Made by a program: the position numbers and the translations under genes. Shown here in pieces: positions 1-10,942 of a stretch of DNA of 64,000 nt. Where the stretch lies: the NCBI RefSeq assembly GCF_964275005.1, contig NC_092700.1, positions 18,419,015-18,483,014 on the forward strand, given 5' to 3'. How positions within the stretch are numbered: the stretch's first letter is position 1; the number at the start of each line of letters is the position of its first letter. The stretch is from Diadema setosum (lineage: Eukaryota; Echinodermata; Echinoidea; Diadematoida; Diadematidae). The notes under the pieces were generated by a model that searched no databases, was not told the DNA's origin, and saw only the letters and a list, made by a program, of their open reading frames with translations.

Positions 1-406
1 ACGACGAACAAGTTGGTGCAGTTTACACAATAGCGTACTCAAATAGCGTTTTTAATTCGAGCATTTATGGCTTAATTCGAAAGTTTCATTATTCCGTCGA
101 AGGTCTGAATTTTCGCTAATCCGAAAATTACATAAGGTTTGTTATTCTAAAGGTGCCCCGCACGCAAAAAGAGAAGCCAAAAAGTGCCAAACTAACAGAC
201 AAAGCTTTAAAAAGATAGAGCAATATTACCTGTATCATATTAGAAACACATATTGAAACATTTATACTTCATAATACAATTCTTGCTCTGTTTCCACGTG
301 TATTTGCTAAAAATTACACAGGACAGATTTACAACAGAGATAAAACGATCTCAGAATACCTCCCCCTGCTGGAGATTGACTCGAACTCACAAAAGGAGCT
401 TGCAAG
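1..406. repeat. Degenerate TTCGTTAATCCGAA-type repeat remnant; no gene
   Basis: Between about 30 and 165 there are worn copies of the motif family seen clearly at 20.8-21.3 kb (pieces such as ttattccgtcgaagg and ttcgctaatccgaaa). From 170 to 406 I see no gene and no named repeat. The four bases CAAG just before 407 recur on the far side of the next element. Confidence 0.4.
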
Positions 407-1096
407 TGTAGGACCGTTATTTTGTCGTTGCTTCTTTGCTGTATTTCTTGTTTGCCTACTCTCATTTTGTCTGTCTAGACCTTGTATCAATTTGTATTAG
501 TTTGCTTTTCAGCACTGCCTTGCAGTCTGACATTAATTCACATAAGTTAATGATATTCAGTTGTCACCTCCATGACCATCACTTCAGATACCTTTCCTCT
601 TCTTCAGTTTTGTCACCTTCATTCTTTCTCTATTCAGGTGTGTTCATTCATTCCATCCCACACCTGATTCTTGAGTTGAGCCCAGACAGCTCCCATTATT
701 ACGTAATCACACCTCCTGCTTCCACCATCTCATGTTCCCCTTTCCCTATTGGTTGATTAGTTGAATTAGACTCCTCTACTTTATTGAAGTCCTCCGTTCC
801 ATTTACTTCTGTTGGTTGCTACAGATAATTTGAATATAAATATTGGTTATGTAAATTATGTTCATGAAGAAGTTTACTGAGGGCGAGTTGTCCTCAGAAT
901 AAAGCAGAACATTTACCAGCTTCATCACCTTCGGTTCATCTTATTTGCGTCTTTCCTGAATTCTTTACATTAATTTATCTCCTCGTCTTACAAGTACATT
1001 TCTGTTAGAGGATCGCTAACATTTCATAATTATTTCCAAAACATCTATTTTGACACGCTGCAACTGGTGGCCTTCACATTTATTTTGAACGCTACA
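407..1096 (+). repeat. LTR, + orientation
   Basis: 690-bp arm with TG/CA ends. A polyadenylation-type AATAAAG lies near position 900 and is conserved in the partner arm. A primer-binding-site-like stretch follows at 1097-1113. The partner is 3082-3789 in reverse orientation. Confidence 0.65.
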
Positions 1097-1449
1097 ACTG
1101 GTGGTAGCGGTGGTCGTACTTTTCCACGCCTGGTTATTTCATCCTTCTTCAGTTTCGCGTCCTCGATCATTTTCAACTTTGGGAGATAACTTTCTCACTG
1201 AGCTCCAAGTTTGCTACGTTGGCCACATTTATGCTATTCCAGCCTCTCCAGCATCCAGCACAAAGTCACACCTGAAGCGGATGAAATTTTAAATGTTTGA
1301 GCCAAGAACGCGACGGTATTTTTGGCAATTCTCGCGATTTGTGATACATTTATGGTGGTGTGTATCGATCGCAAAAAGATGGACAGCGATCGAGTGACTG
1401 AGCTTTATCAGCTTGTACCTGCCTGATTCTTCGCACACTTCACCCTTCA

Positions 1450-2240
1450 TGCGGACATGTGAGCTTTGACCACACATGGGACACGGCCTCGAAATTGCTG
1501 TTTTGGCCTTACATGCACCGTGACATCACCGAGATTTCTAAGAACTGCAGTCTCTGTCAGAACACGAGCGCCTGTAGCGATTTCTCAACCACGCATCAGC
1601 AACCTTCTGTTACCATCCAGAAAGCAGTCTGTGCCATCATCGAACTGACCAAGGACTTGATCGACATCACAAAGCAAAAACCGTCCTTGAAAGCCAGACA
1701 AACTCGCAGATACAGGACCAGGAGACCACGTTCTGCAGCGCAGCCTAAACCGGCTGTTCCTGATCATGGTCAGCAGCCACCAACTTCACCTCCCATGGTC
1801 TCTTTCCACCTCCCTGGTCCAACAACAACAGCCACCTCAGTTTGCCCAGCAGCATCCTCAGGACGGTAGCTCAACCTCTTCAGTAAACGACCGATATGAC
1901 TCCCATTTCCTCACCACCGAGTCTTGTAGCGATTCTCTGAGCAATTCATCACATAATTTGTCCCAAAGACACCAGCCTTACCACCCACCTATGACCAGCA
2001 ATCGCCTCTACTCAACGTTGAGAGTCAGCCATAATCCATCCTCCATTCTACAGCATGCCTCCAAGGGAACACCACCGTTCACCATTAAGAGGACTTGGTC
2101 ATGACTCACCTGGTAGTACTCACCTGGTAGTACTCACCTGGTAGTACTCACCTGGTAGACGAGATGACTACTCCTCTCCTCCCAGGCATACTTACCTGCC
2201 CCCTGATGTTGGACCTCCTTCATCATGGCCTCATCATTCA
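1450..2240 (+). pseudogene. Gypsy-type integrase zinc-binding and C-terminal remnant
   Basis: The + strand encodes an HTWDTASKLLFWPYMHRDI... stretch followed by CSLCQ. This is the pattern of the His2-Cys2 zinc finger that opens Gypsy integrases (FWPxM, then CxxC). Downstream, Pro/Ser/Thr-rich coding resembles the rapidly evolving end of pol. It is a broken fragment lying between the two inverted LTRs, and no complete enzyme is present. Confidence 0.55.
2104..2158 (+). repeat. 14-bp tandem repeat, about four units
   Basis: Unit ACTCACCTGGTAGT repeated back to back inside the LTR fossil. Confidence 0.85.
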
Positions 2241-3081
2241 TACTAAGAGTATGCCAAGATACTTATTTTAATTGTAAAGATAACATGATTTGATCAATTT
2301 ACGTGCTTCCTTATGGAGACCTGAGTATATTATGTACAGTTTGTTCATCGAGATCCATAAACGTATTTCTGATATCTTATTCTGATGAAATGATATTTTG
2401 ATACATTTCTTATGCTCTCTTTGAAATTATATTACCATGCTCATTATACAATGTATTACTACTGAGATCAGACAGATTTGTTTCAAATCATATTTTTAAT
2501 CATTCGTGAAAATTGAATTTTGGATGTGATTCGTTTATTTACATGTGTAATTCAGTTGCCGCCAATCATATTCTAAGGAACTTCACTTTCCAGCAGTTAA
2601 TTCACCAAGATGGTGTCACCGCAGAATTGATTATAATTTGTCATTTCTCAGTTGAAATCACCCACTTCAGTTAATGAAATCATTTCGATGTCTGGTATGT
2701 TTTAGTCAGGTTTGCAATTAGAAGTTTAAACAGTGGGATTTATTTAGTAATGTTATTTTATGTGTTTAAACTCATATTGTTTAGAAATTTGTTATGGTCT
2801 CATGTGCGTTCTTGCTTATTGGTTAAAAAAAGAAAAGAAAATCCAGTGATTATTTGGATTTATACGTACCCTATAGGGAAATTTAGCGATAAAATGGTTG
2901 TTTTGAAAAACAAGAAAAGACATTTTGCATTCATTTTGTCATCAAGCTTGATATGATGGTATGATTTTAATGTAACTCAACAGATATTGGATTTTTCCCC
3001 CAGAAAATGTATAATTATTGAATCTTGGTTATAAAGGAAACCCCTGGTAATTTATCAATTAATCCCACCGCTACCACCAGT
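2241..3081. other. AT-rich internal part of the LTR fossil; no gene
   Basis: No reading frame with recognisable protein similarity on either strand. The segment ends at the inward-facing primer-binding-site-like sequence of the reverse LTR (3065-3081). Confidence 0.4.
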
Positions 3082-3789
3082 TGTACGTTCAAAATAAATG
3101 TGAAGGCCACCAGTTGTAGCGTGTAAAAATAGATGTTTTGGAAGTAATAATGAAATGTTCTCGATCCTCTAACAAAAATGTACTTGTAAGATGAGGAGAT
3201 AACTTAATGTAAAGAATTCAGGAAAGACGCAAATAAGATGAACCGAAGGCTATGAAGTCTGGTAAGTGTTCTGCTTTATTCTGAGGACAACTCGCCCTCA
3301 GTAAACTTCTTCATGAACATAATTTACATAACCAATATTTACATATTATTCAAATTATCTATAACAACCAACAGAAGTAAATGGAACGGAGGACTTCAAT
3401 AAAGAAGAGGAGTCTAATTCAATAAATCAACCAATAGAGAAAGGAGAGCATGAGATGGCGGAAGCAGGAAGGATGATAACGTAAGAATGGGAGCTGTCTG
3501 GGCTCAACTCAAGAATCAGGTGTGGGGTGGAAAAAATGAACACACCTGAATAGAGAAAGAATGAAGGTGACAAAACTGAGCAACAGGAAAGGTATCTGAA
3601 GTGATGGTCATGGAGGTGACAACTGAATATCATTAACTTAAGTGAAATAATGCCAGACTGCAAGGCAGTGCTGAAAAGCAAACTAATGCAAATTAATACA
3701 AGGTCATAGACCATATAGACAGACAACAAAATGAGACTAGACAAACAAGAAATACAACAAAGTAAGCAACGACAAAATAATGGCCTACA
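3082..3789 (-). repeat. LTR, - orientation
   Basis: Reverse-complement partner of 407-1096. Shared landmarks in the same order include the AATAAAG signal, the Lys-rich/Ser-rich spurious reading frame and the TGTA/TACA ends. It is followed on the right by CAAG, matching the left flank of the whole element. Confidence 0.65.
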
Positions 3790-3949
3790 CAAGATTAGAC
3801 TATATGGTCCAAGTATTACACTAGTGTTCACCCCTTCAATAGTGTTATTTGGGGATTTCGTATACAGCTGTAGTTGCAATCCGTCTTTCTTTCCGTTTAA
3901 ACGTTGCGAAATGGAGCGTGTCTTATATGTCTGACGTCTAATTCTTTCC

Positions 3950-4217
3950 AAGGATAATGCTTCCAGTGGATATGAAAAGAGTTGTCCTCCCCCTAGGTTA
4001 CTTAGGATTTCAAAGGGAATTTGAGCTAGGGCTGTGTTATGTTTCTGTTGTTGACAATCTTTGCAAAGAAACATTCGTGTTTACAGGACCAAAATACCGG
4101 CATGACCTCCCTTACGAAATAACTTTTTCTTTATCCTCATTCTCCTTCAAACGCAAACTAAAGCAGAAATTGTGTGGATACGCCCCACTAACAACTTTAA
4201 TATCAACGTTCTTCTGA
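3950..4217 (+). mobile_element. 3' end of a CR1/jockey-type LINE ORF
   Basis: The reading frame ends with FTGPKYRHDLPYEI followed by FSFKRKLKQK, the characteristic C-terminus of reverse-transcriptase proteins of CR1/jockey-like LINEs. The LINE copy ending at 14484 has the matching YTGPRFWNSLSCDI...FKRKLKHFLL. Only this tail remains, so the copy is strongly 5'-truncated and worn. Confidence 0.6.
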
Positions 4218-4419
4218 TATTCTCAGTCTCTTGTACCCAATTATAATGCTTTACGATCTATAGTGCTTTGACTCTCTCTGATTATATGGTTCTTAAGATA
4301 TTTGTCGTTGTCAAGTTTCCTTGGCAGTTATAATTTTTGAAGGTGTGGCAGCTAATCTTACTTGCTCTATATCCTTGTTTCGTGACCTAATACCATATCA
4401 TTGTGATATAACTATGATA

Positions 4420-4790
4420 ATAATAGTGATGATAATAACATGTAATATTTATATAGCGCTTAATACAAACATATTTCGAAGCGCTCTACAATAACAACAA
4501 ACAAACAAACAAATATATAAATCATCTACTAATAGAAATAATAAACAATACATAATTATCAGTTCTATTCATGAAATAAATCGGTTTCAAGTTTCTTCTT
4601 GAAAATGTCATTGGAGACGGAAGACAGAATATGAGTAGGGAGGTTGTTCCAAAGAAGGGGGGGGGGGCACAAACGGAAAAAGCACGGACACCATAACGGT
4701 TGTGGGCCAAGTTTGAGCTGAGCTGTAGATGATGATCGGAGGTCCATGCGTGTAGCCGGTTTGGGTTTCAATGAGATCAGACTAGACGCT
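4420..4790 (-). mobile_element. LINE 3' end (C-terminus plus 3' UTR), antisense
   Basis: On the - strand a frame reads LLWNNLPTHIL...DIFKKKLETDLF, again the C-terminal signature of a CR1/L2-like reverse transcriptase. Downstream on that strand come the 3' UTR with the AAGCGCTATATAAAT block common in marine-animal LINEs and a GATAAT-type simple tail. It is 5'-truncated. Confidence 0.55.
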
Positions 4791-4948
4791 ATAATTCACC
4801 ATTTTTTGTGTATCATCTTGGTGTTTGTTTGTTTGTATGTTTTTGTAAAAGCACCGCTCTCTGAGTGATGTCATGACACAAGGCCGGCGGAACCGCCCCA
4901 ACCATTTCACCATACACAGGAATACGTAAGGTGTCACCACTTTGCCCC

Positions 4949-4964
4949 TCCCCCCCCCCCCTCC

Positions 4965-5010
<46 letters not shown>
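4949..5010. repeat. C-tract and (CA)n microsatellite
   Basis: A run of C followed by about 20 CA units. Long reading frames crossing it (Val-Cys repeats on -) are artefacts of the dinucleotide repeat. Confidence 0.95.
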
Positions 5011-5011
<1 letters not shown>

Positions 5012-7227
5012 TTTACCCGGGAAGAATTGGCACTCTGGCGCTGAAGACCCCCTCCCCCCTTTTTTTTTCTTGTTAGCTGGTGAAATCCGGAAGTGGCACC
5101 AACAATCTGATTTATGGCAAAATGGATCAGCATGATGGTTTTACCGCTTGCATTGATTAATAAGACGAATAGTATATCGTCCTGTTATAGTGACAATTGA
5201 AACACAGTCTCATCTGTAAAATTATGCAAGAAATGTGCCAACGTTTAAACTTCCAGGTCGTGGAGACATAACAAAGGCGTAAGACAGTATAGTATCCGTA
5301 GCTTCTTCTTCCTATTTCCTTTATTTTGTGTTCGAGCTTTCGGCCGTGTCCGTCTTCATCAGGATCTATACAAACCAAATGACAAACATGCCACTGCCAG
5401 CATGGCCAGTGCCAGTGATATTTATAACACGGCTTACATGTAAGTGAAATAGCATCGCTACAAAGCACTTTATTATCATGGCGTGTGCAAAAGAGCACCC
5501 GCATACTATACACATATGTGGATATGATAACAATAATATAATATAATCATGATAATAACCTTTTCTACATAATTACATTATTATGGCCTGGTCGAATTCC
5601 ACAAGAGCATGACATCTTCACCTGGTTTCTCCTAATCCTCACGCCCTCCCCCCCCCCCACACACACACACACTCGCACACATGGCTCTTTAAAAAGAAAA
5701 CAGAAAAATTCGGAAAAGTGTTGGGTCTCATTGACCATTGACATCCCCCCCCCCCTTTGTCAGGCAGGAGTAATCGCCCAATGAATACGGAGTTATATGG
5801 CTTGTTCCAAAATCCCAGCGTACTGGTGCAGTCGTGCATGAACAGTGTATTTTAAAACATTTGCTATGAAGGCCCATGTAGGTATACAGTGCTTATCATT
5901 TTTCTCCTGTAATAAGCCAGTTCGGTGTTCCACTTTGAGCATGAGCAGAAAAAGGTCATACCGGCAGAGCATGTTGGTTTTTTATTCACTGAGATAAGCA
6001 TCTGTGATGTAATGATTATTCAAGTGATCATTATGAAGTGGTGCTTGCCAGCACATCCACCTGACAGCAAAAGCGGTATTCGACAATATCAATAGAAAAA
6101 GATCGTTAATACATTCAATGCGAAATAATAAAATGGATGTTTTCCAAAGCGCTAACTGATGGATCATTCTGGTCACCTGGTCTACGCAAGTTCATTCTAT
6201 ATTGTTTGAACATGACTGATGAATTCCATAAATTGTTACGTCTGGTAAGCTGAAATACCTTCTCTCGCTTGAAAACTCGTGGAGTGCCTAATCAACTGAG
6301 AAAGAAGAAAGGTCATTTGTACCGATGTGCCCATGGGCTAACCCCGAACTGGCTTATACACAGAGCTGATACAAAAATGGCTTTTGCATTGTCCCTCCAT
6401 TTTTATTTCCTCATGGCGTGCTGCGATATTTCGATTGCACGGTTCGGCGAACGTTTTGTTAGATTGATTGAGTGAAGAAGGTTTTATTCTCTCCACCCCC
6501 CCCCCCCCCCTGTCTGTCAGTCTGTCTATCTGTCTGTCTGTCTTGTGTGTCTGTGTATCTCCTTCTCTCTGTACCCTATTCACTTGGTGAGTCCCATTTG
6601 ACACAGCTACATCGCTATTCGGCATTCACAATCCTTGCACCTCTTGTCTGTTAGTAGCAGTGATAAGTCCGAAGCTCCCCTACTAGTACAAGTCTTCGCT
6701 GTTTTACCTTGTGTAAGTGCATCGCAGTTGAGGTAGGCAGTGGCGTTCGTGTACTTTTGCATCTTCCAAAGATATTAGCTTGTTGATTTCAATCGTGCTG
6801 TTTCTTAATATCTGACTCTTAATCCCATGCTCTATCCAGCCAAGTATCATAATGCGTTTCCTTATAAAACAGTGAATGCTATAATGATGAATGATCCTAG
6901 ATAATATGTTGCGAATGCATTGATTCTCATTGATCATAGATACACATAGTGATTGAAAATCATTTCCAAGAATATTTAAGGCAGCGTAGAGGTTCCACAT
7001 TCTTAGCAAAACTAAATAAACAATGAAAAATGTTTTTGGTAATTCATATGTCAATTCTAATTGGTTCGTACCTTTATGGAATAAAACTTCCTAAAGCAAT
7101 CATAATATTCGAGAAGGGCGAGAAGTTTAAAGGAAGTAATTATCGAGCATGCAGGTTTTCTATACTATCTTCACTGTGTACAGTCGTAGAAAATAATTCA
7201 TAAGATCACAAAGAATATATTGTGTAC
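5011..7227. other. Intergenic stretch without recognisable genes
   Basis: Contains short C-tracts with CA repeats (about 5648-5673), a C-run plus TCTG repeat (about 6491-6543), and a piece at 5330-5420 whose - strand reads PDEDGHGRKLEH, a tail-like sequence reminiscent of retroelement ends but too short to classify. No exon of a known protein was seen on either strand. Confidence 0.4.
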
Positions 7228-7707
7228 CGTTAAAGGAGATATCCGGATGATTTTCAGACTTTTACATCAGCACAACTATATAGATTAGTTATCCCGAGTA
7301 CAGAGTAGGAGAATCTATAGTGTTTGGGATGAGGAATATGAATACATAACAAATTGCAATAAGTTATAGAATGATGACATGGCAGCCTCACCATACGAAT
7401 GCCCGAGTTGGGGCTCAAGGAAGTAGAACAAAAGAAGAAGGCAAGCGTAGATTCTACACAGGTGAACTTGTTAAGTACTTACAGTAAGCGGCATTGTAAT
7501 GGAATAACACTACACTACATTTCTGAAATATGTGAGGCTCATATGTCATCAACATCGTTCAGTAAAATTTGTTTGAGATTTTCGGAGTATTGGTTTCTCT
7601 GCTCAAGAACCACAATAAATTCCACGAATTTATACATGGAGCTGTCGATTTATGTACTATACTTGGTGTGAAATGACGAAAATTGTCTGGAATACCCCTT
7701 TCAGCTT
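7228..7707. mobile_element. Possible diverged palindromic MITE
   Basis: The left end TTAAAGGAGATATCCGGATG and the right end, read in reverse complement as AAAGGGGTATTCCAGACAAT, are similar over about 25-30 bases. This suggests worn terminal inverted repeats. The termini resemble the TTAA-flanked families found later in the window. Confidence 0.35.
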
Positions 7708-7899
7708 TTAACCACTCAACGTTTTACCACCATGGAAACCTTCAAAGATTTCGTTATAAAATCTTATCATTATTCTCAAAAAATTGCACAAAATATTTAC
7801 GGATTCCCAGCTCTGCTTTTCGGGAAAAGCATGTGCTCATGATTTGCTAAATTTTGTTGATTGATTTTTAAGCTCATGCAATTTATGATCACTCCGTGA

Positions 7900-8545
7900 T
7901 CTTGAGTAGTAATTTTTCAGACTTCTCCAAGGACTTCGACACAATTATTCATGCTATCTTACTTTATCACCAACGAAGTAAATGGGTAGTATCATTTTTA
8001 TCGCTATATACTTTATCATACCCCACGTGTACAGTCACTGCTTTTGCCTGAATTTGTCTTTCTTCAAGTCGTAAAACCGCAATTCCTCAATTTCCTATTC
8101 TCTTTTTACATGCTTCAATCTGTACTATTCGCAATGTGCTTCCGAAAATCTCTCTCTCGGTCCTGTAATTTTACTTGTCTCTTCTGTTGTTGTGTTGTCA
8201 TGCAGTCTGTTCTTATATTGTCATGTTACCGTGTCATTCTTGTCTGCTAAATGGGCTTGAAAACCCATTTTTGTACCAATCTTCTTCTTCATAATACATT
8301 ACAAGCATTGTCTTTTCATTGGGATCCATCCATATTTTTTTTTCATTTTTATTTCTTGGTCACTTTGATAATTTACTCTGCTTTTTGTAAGTATAGGCCC
8401 ATACACAGCAATGTATACTGTATTCTCCTTTCACACTGTATCTTCTGCATTATTCCTTTCTCAGAAAAAGTGAAGTGGATTATATATATGCTATCACTAT
8501 ATTTTGCCGAAAATTAAAAACGAATTCAATTTCAATTTCAAATCA
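7900..8545 (+). mobile_element. Worn CR1/jockey-type LINE remnant
   Basis: At 7916-7985 the + strand reads SDFSKDFDTIIHAILLYHQ, matching reverse-transcriptase motif A of the better copy at 13.4 kb (LDFSKAFDTINHEILLHK). The following sequence resembles that copy's 3' UTR (8160-8250 against 14700-14810). It ends in a TTCAATTTCAATTTCAAAT tail near 8540. Most of the protein is deleted. Confidence 0.5.
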
Positions 8546-8943
8546 TTTTAGTTTCATACTTCTCATTTATGAACAGTACAGCAGAAATACTAATACAAGT
8601 TCTTTTACCTTTAAACAATGTGCAGAAAACAAACAATATACATGGTGATAACACAGTAATTGTAATGATAACTGGTCAAAATTGAATCGAAACTATTAGA
8701 ACAGTAACGTGCATTATACTGCACATAAGTCCTGATAATTGTTTGTTTTGACACCCGTGTAAAAAAGAGTTGATAAGAAACTGCCAAGATGACAAAGGTT
8801 TCTGTGAAACAACAAGACAACACACAATGGTACTAAATTGTACAGGCCTATAAATCTAAAAATGTAATAATCCAGTATTACTTTATCTAGTAGCCATGAT
8901 TCGTGATGATTCTAACTGCAGTGCTCTATTAACAGGGATAAGA
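8546..8943 (+). promoter_or_regulatory. Upstream region of the coactosin-like gene
   Basis: AT-rich, no other gene seen. An in-frame upstream ATG at 8896 would add 16 residues before the preferred ATG at 8944. A possible splice acceptor (attaacag, ending 8935) lies just before 8944, so the first coding exon may have an upstream 5' UTR exon. I could not identify a core promoter. Confidence 0.3.
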
Positions 8944-9077
8944 ATGAAGTTTGACGCCAGTGTCATCGTCTGGTTGGCCGTGATCGCTCCGACTTTCGCT
9001 CAGCGGCCTTTCATCGACGAGTCAGAAATACGCCAGGCCTACGAGGATGTGAGAAGTGATTCTGATCAAACGGATTG
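8944..9077 (+). CDS. COTL1: Coactosin-like gene, coding exon 1
   Basis: Residues 1-44 plus two bases of a Trp codon. It holds the putative signal peptide and the first helix (FIDESEIRQAYEDVRSDS), equivalent to KIDKEACRAAYNLVRDD in the human protein. The ATG has A at -3. The donor is gtacga at 9078. Confidence 0.85.
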
Positions 9078-10905
9078 GTACGACTTTAGTTAATTAGGTG
9101 ATCCGAGTATCTTCTCGGATCACCTTCTGTATCTGTATCTTCCTTATTCTTCATTCTCTTTTATTTGTCCTCAAATCTTGTGCAGAGGTTAACTGATAAA
9201 GACCTTCGACTTTCAAGTCAAAACTTACACCATATCATAATGTAGTAACATGTCCTAAGGACGACAGATCTATGATACCTTTGGTCTCGTTCAAACTGCA
9301 TGCCAGCTTATATTATACACTAAGTTTACTCATATTACCACCCACTAGAATAGCTGGGTTTGAGTGTAAATTTCACCGACAGGTACCACAACAACTTTAC
9401 CTTGGTTTAACATATAGATCGGTTACACACGAGAGAAAATTCGTAACTTGAATCATCATTCAAGAGTAGGTTTAATTTGGAAATGGATAATTTTATGGAA
9501 GTATGGAATTTAGTAGATATTTGGAGGAAGAGAAATCCAACAAAAAAGCAATTTGCATATAGACAGAAAGTACCATTTATGCAAAGTCGATTGGATTATT
9601 GGTTAATTTCAGAAGATTTAGTAGACTTTGTGGTTAAATGTGAAATTATGTCTTCAATTGCTCCGGACCATTCCGCAATAGGGTTAGGGTTTTTGGATAT
9701 CCGGGAAAATCAAATAAGAAATAGAAGTTTTTATTGGAAATTTAATAACAGTTTATGTAATGATATGGTTTATGTTCAGCAAATGAAGGAAGAAATTTTG
9801 AAATTAAAGAGAGATTTACAGGAAGAGATTCAGGATAAAAGAGTACTTTGGGATTTTTTGAAATGGAAAATTCGTCAGTTTACACAAACGTACTCTAAGA
9901 AAATGTCTAAAAATAGAAAGGAAAGTAGAGAAAAATTGGAAAGAGAGGTAGCAGAGTTGGAGGATAGTTTGATATCTCAGCCAAATCAAGAAGTATGTAA
10001 GAGACTTGAAGAAAAAAAAAAAGGGAATTACAGGTTAGTTATGATTATGATAAGGAAGGAGTTAAGATTCGCTCCCGCGCCTCTTGGTATGAAGGAGGAG
10101 AAAGAGATGTGAGATATTTTACGCAATTAATGGAGTCAAATAGAAGAAAAACTAATATACAAAAATTGATTAATGAAAAGGGTGATATTATTTATGATGA
10201 AACTGGTATAATTAATGAAATTAAGGATTTTTATATATATTTTGAGGTGTCTTAGCCTATTGGCTAAAACAACCATGCATCAGTTTTTCATTCAGTGCGC
10301 GGAAGGGGGTGGGGGGAGAGGGGAGAGGGGGTCGGCTGAGACACCGCAGTAATGGCGCTGCCCATGCCAAAAATACACATAGCGCGTCAAAGAATCGGTC
10401 TATACTACATGTATATCTCTACAACGCTGCATCTACTGAGAAAATAAGTTATGTCTGTTTGTTATCAATACGTACAGTGCGATTGATCAAAACAACAACA
10501 ACAAAAACAAACAAACAAACATGCCAGATGTCTGACACAAGCCAAATGGAGTTTATAACGTCTCTGCGCTAGTGTGTAAGGAATGGGATAATCAGCAGCA
10601 GGACATTAGGTCGTTCTCTTCATTCGAAATTCATATTGTCAAATATTTACTAAAGGTACTTTTTTTAAATCTCATCATTTGATACAACTGTTTATTATCT
10701 ATTTCATTTATCTATCATACATAAGTTTTTTTTTTCACTTTTTCTGCTTTTTCTCAAGTTGATCAGATTGCCAGGTTGTCACAGAATTCTTGTCCAGGAT
10801 TTAGATAGTGATATTTTTTTTTTTAACAGGATACAAGGCTTTCATTAGGAGACAAGATTGTAGATTTGCTGCATGGCTGCAAAACATAACTTGTAAAACG
10901 TCTTG

Positions 10906-10942
<37 letters not shown>

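Larger units (their letters stand above)
407..3789. mobile_element. Broken Gypsy-type LTR retrotransposon fossil with LTRs in inverted orientation
   Basis: Two arms of about 0.7 kb, each bounded by TGTA...TACA, face each other: 407-1096 on + and 3082-3789 on -. Just inside each arm lies the same primer-binding-site-like sequence (ACTGGTGGTAGCGGTGG read inward). The whole unit is flanked by the 4-bp direct repeat CAAG (403-406 and 3790-3793), of the size Gypsy integrases make. Only a small integrase-type fragment remains between the arms and most of gag-pol is missing. By eye the arms agree at about nine positions in ten, so the copy is moderately old. It is a dead fossil with many breaks. The inverted layout could come from integration of an aberrant (self-integrated or palindromic) DNA form or from later rearrangement. 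Confidence 0.7.

Noticed and set aside
1101-1477. Possible host gene exons near the LTR fossil
   Set aside because: The region lies between an LTR and an integrase-type remnant and has no host-gene similarity; treated as part of the fossil element.
5335-5366. Hammerhead-ribozyme-like core on the - strand (CTGATGA ... CGAAA)
   Set aside because: The two core boxes are present at a suitable distance, but the sequence between them does not form a stem II and no matching stem III with a cleavage triplet follows. More likely a chance match in a retroelement tail.
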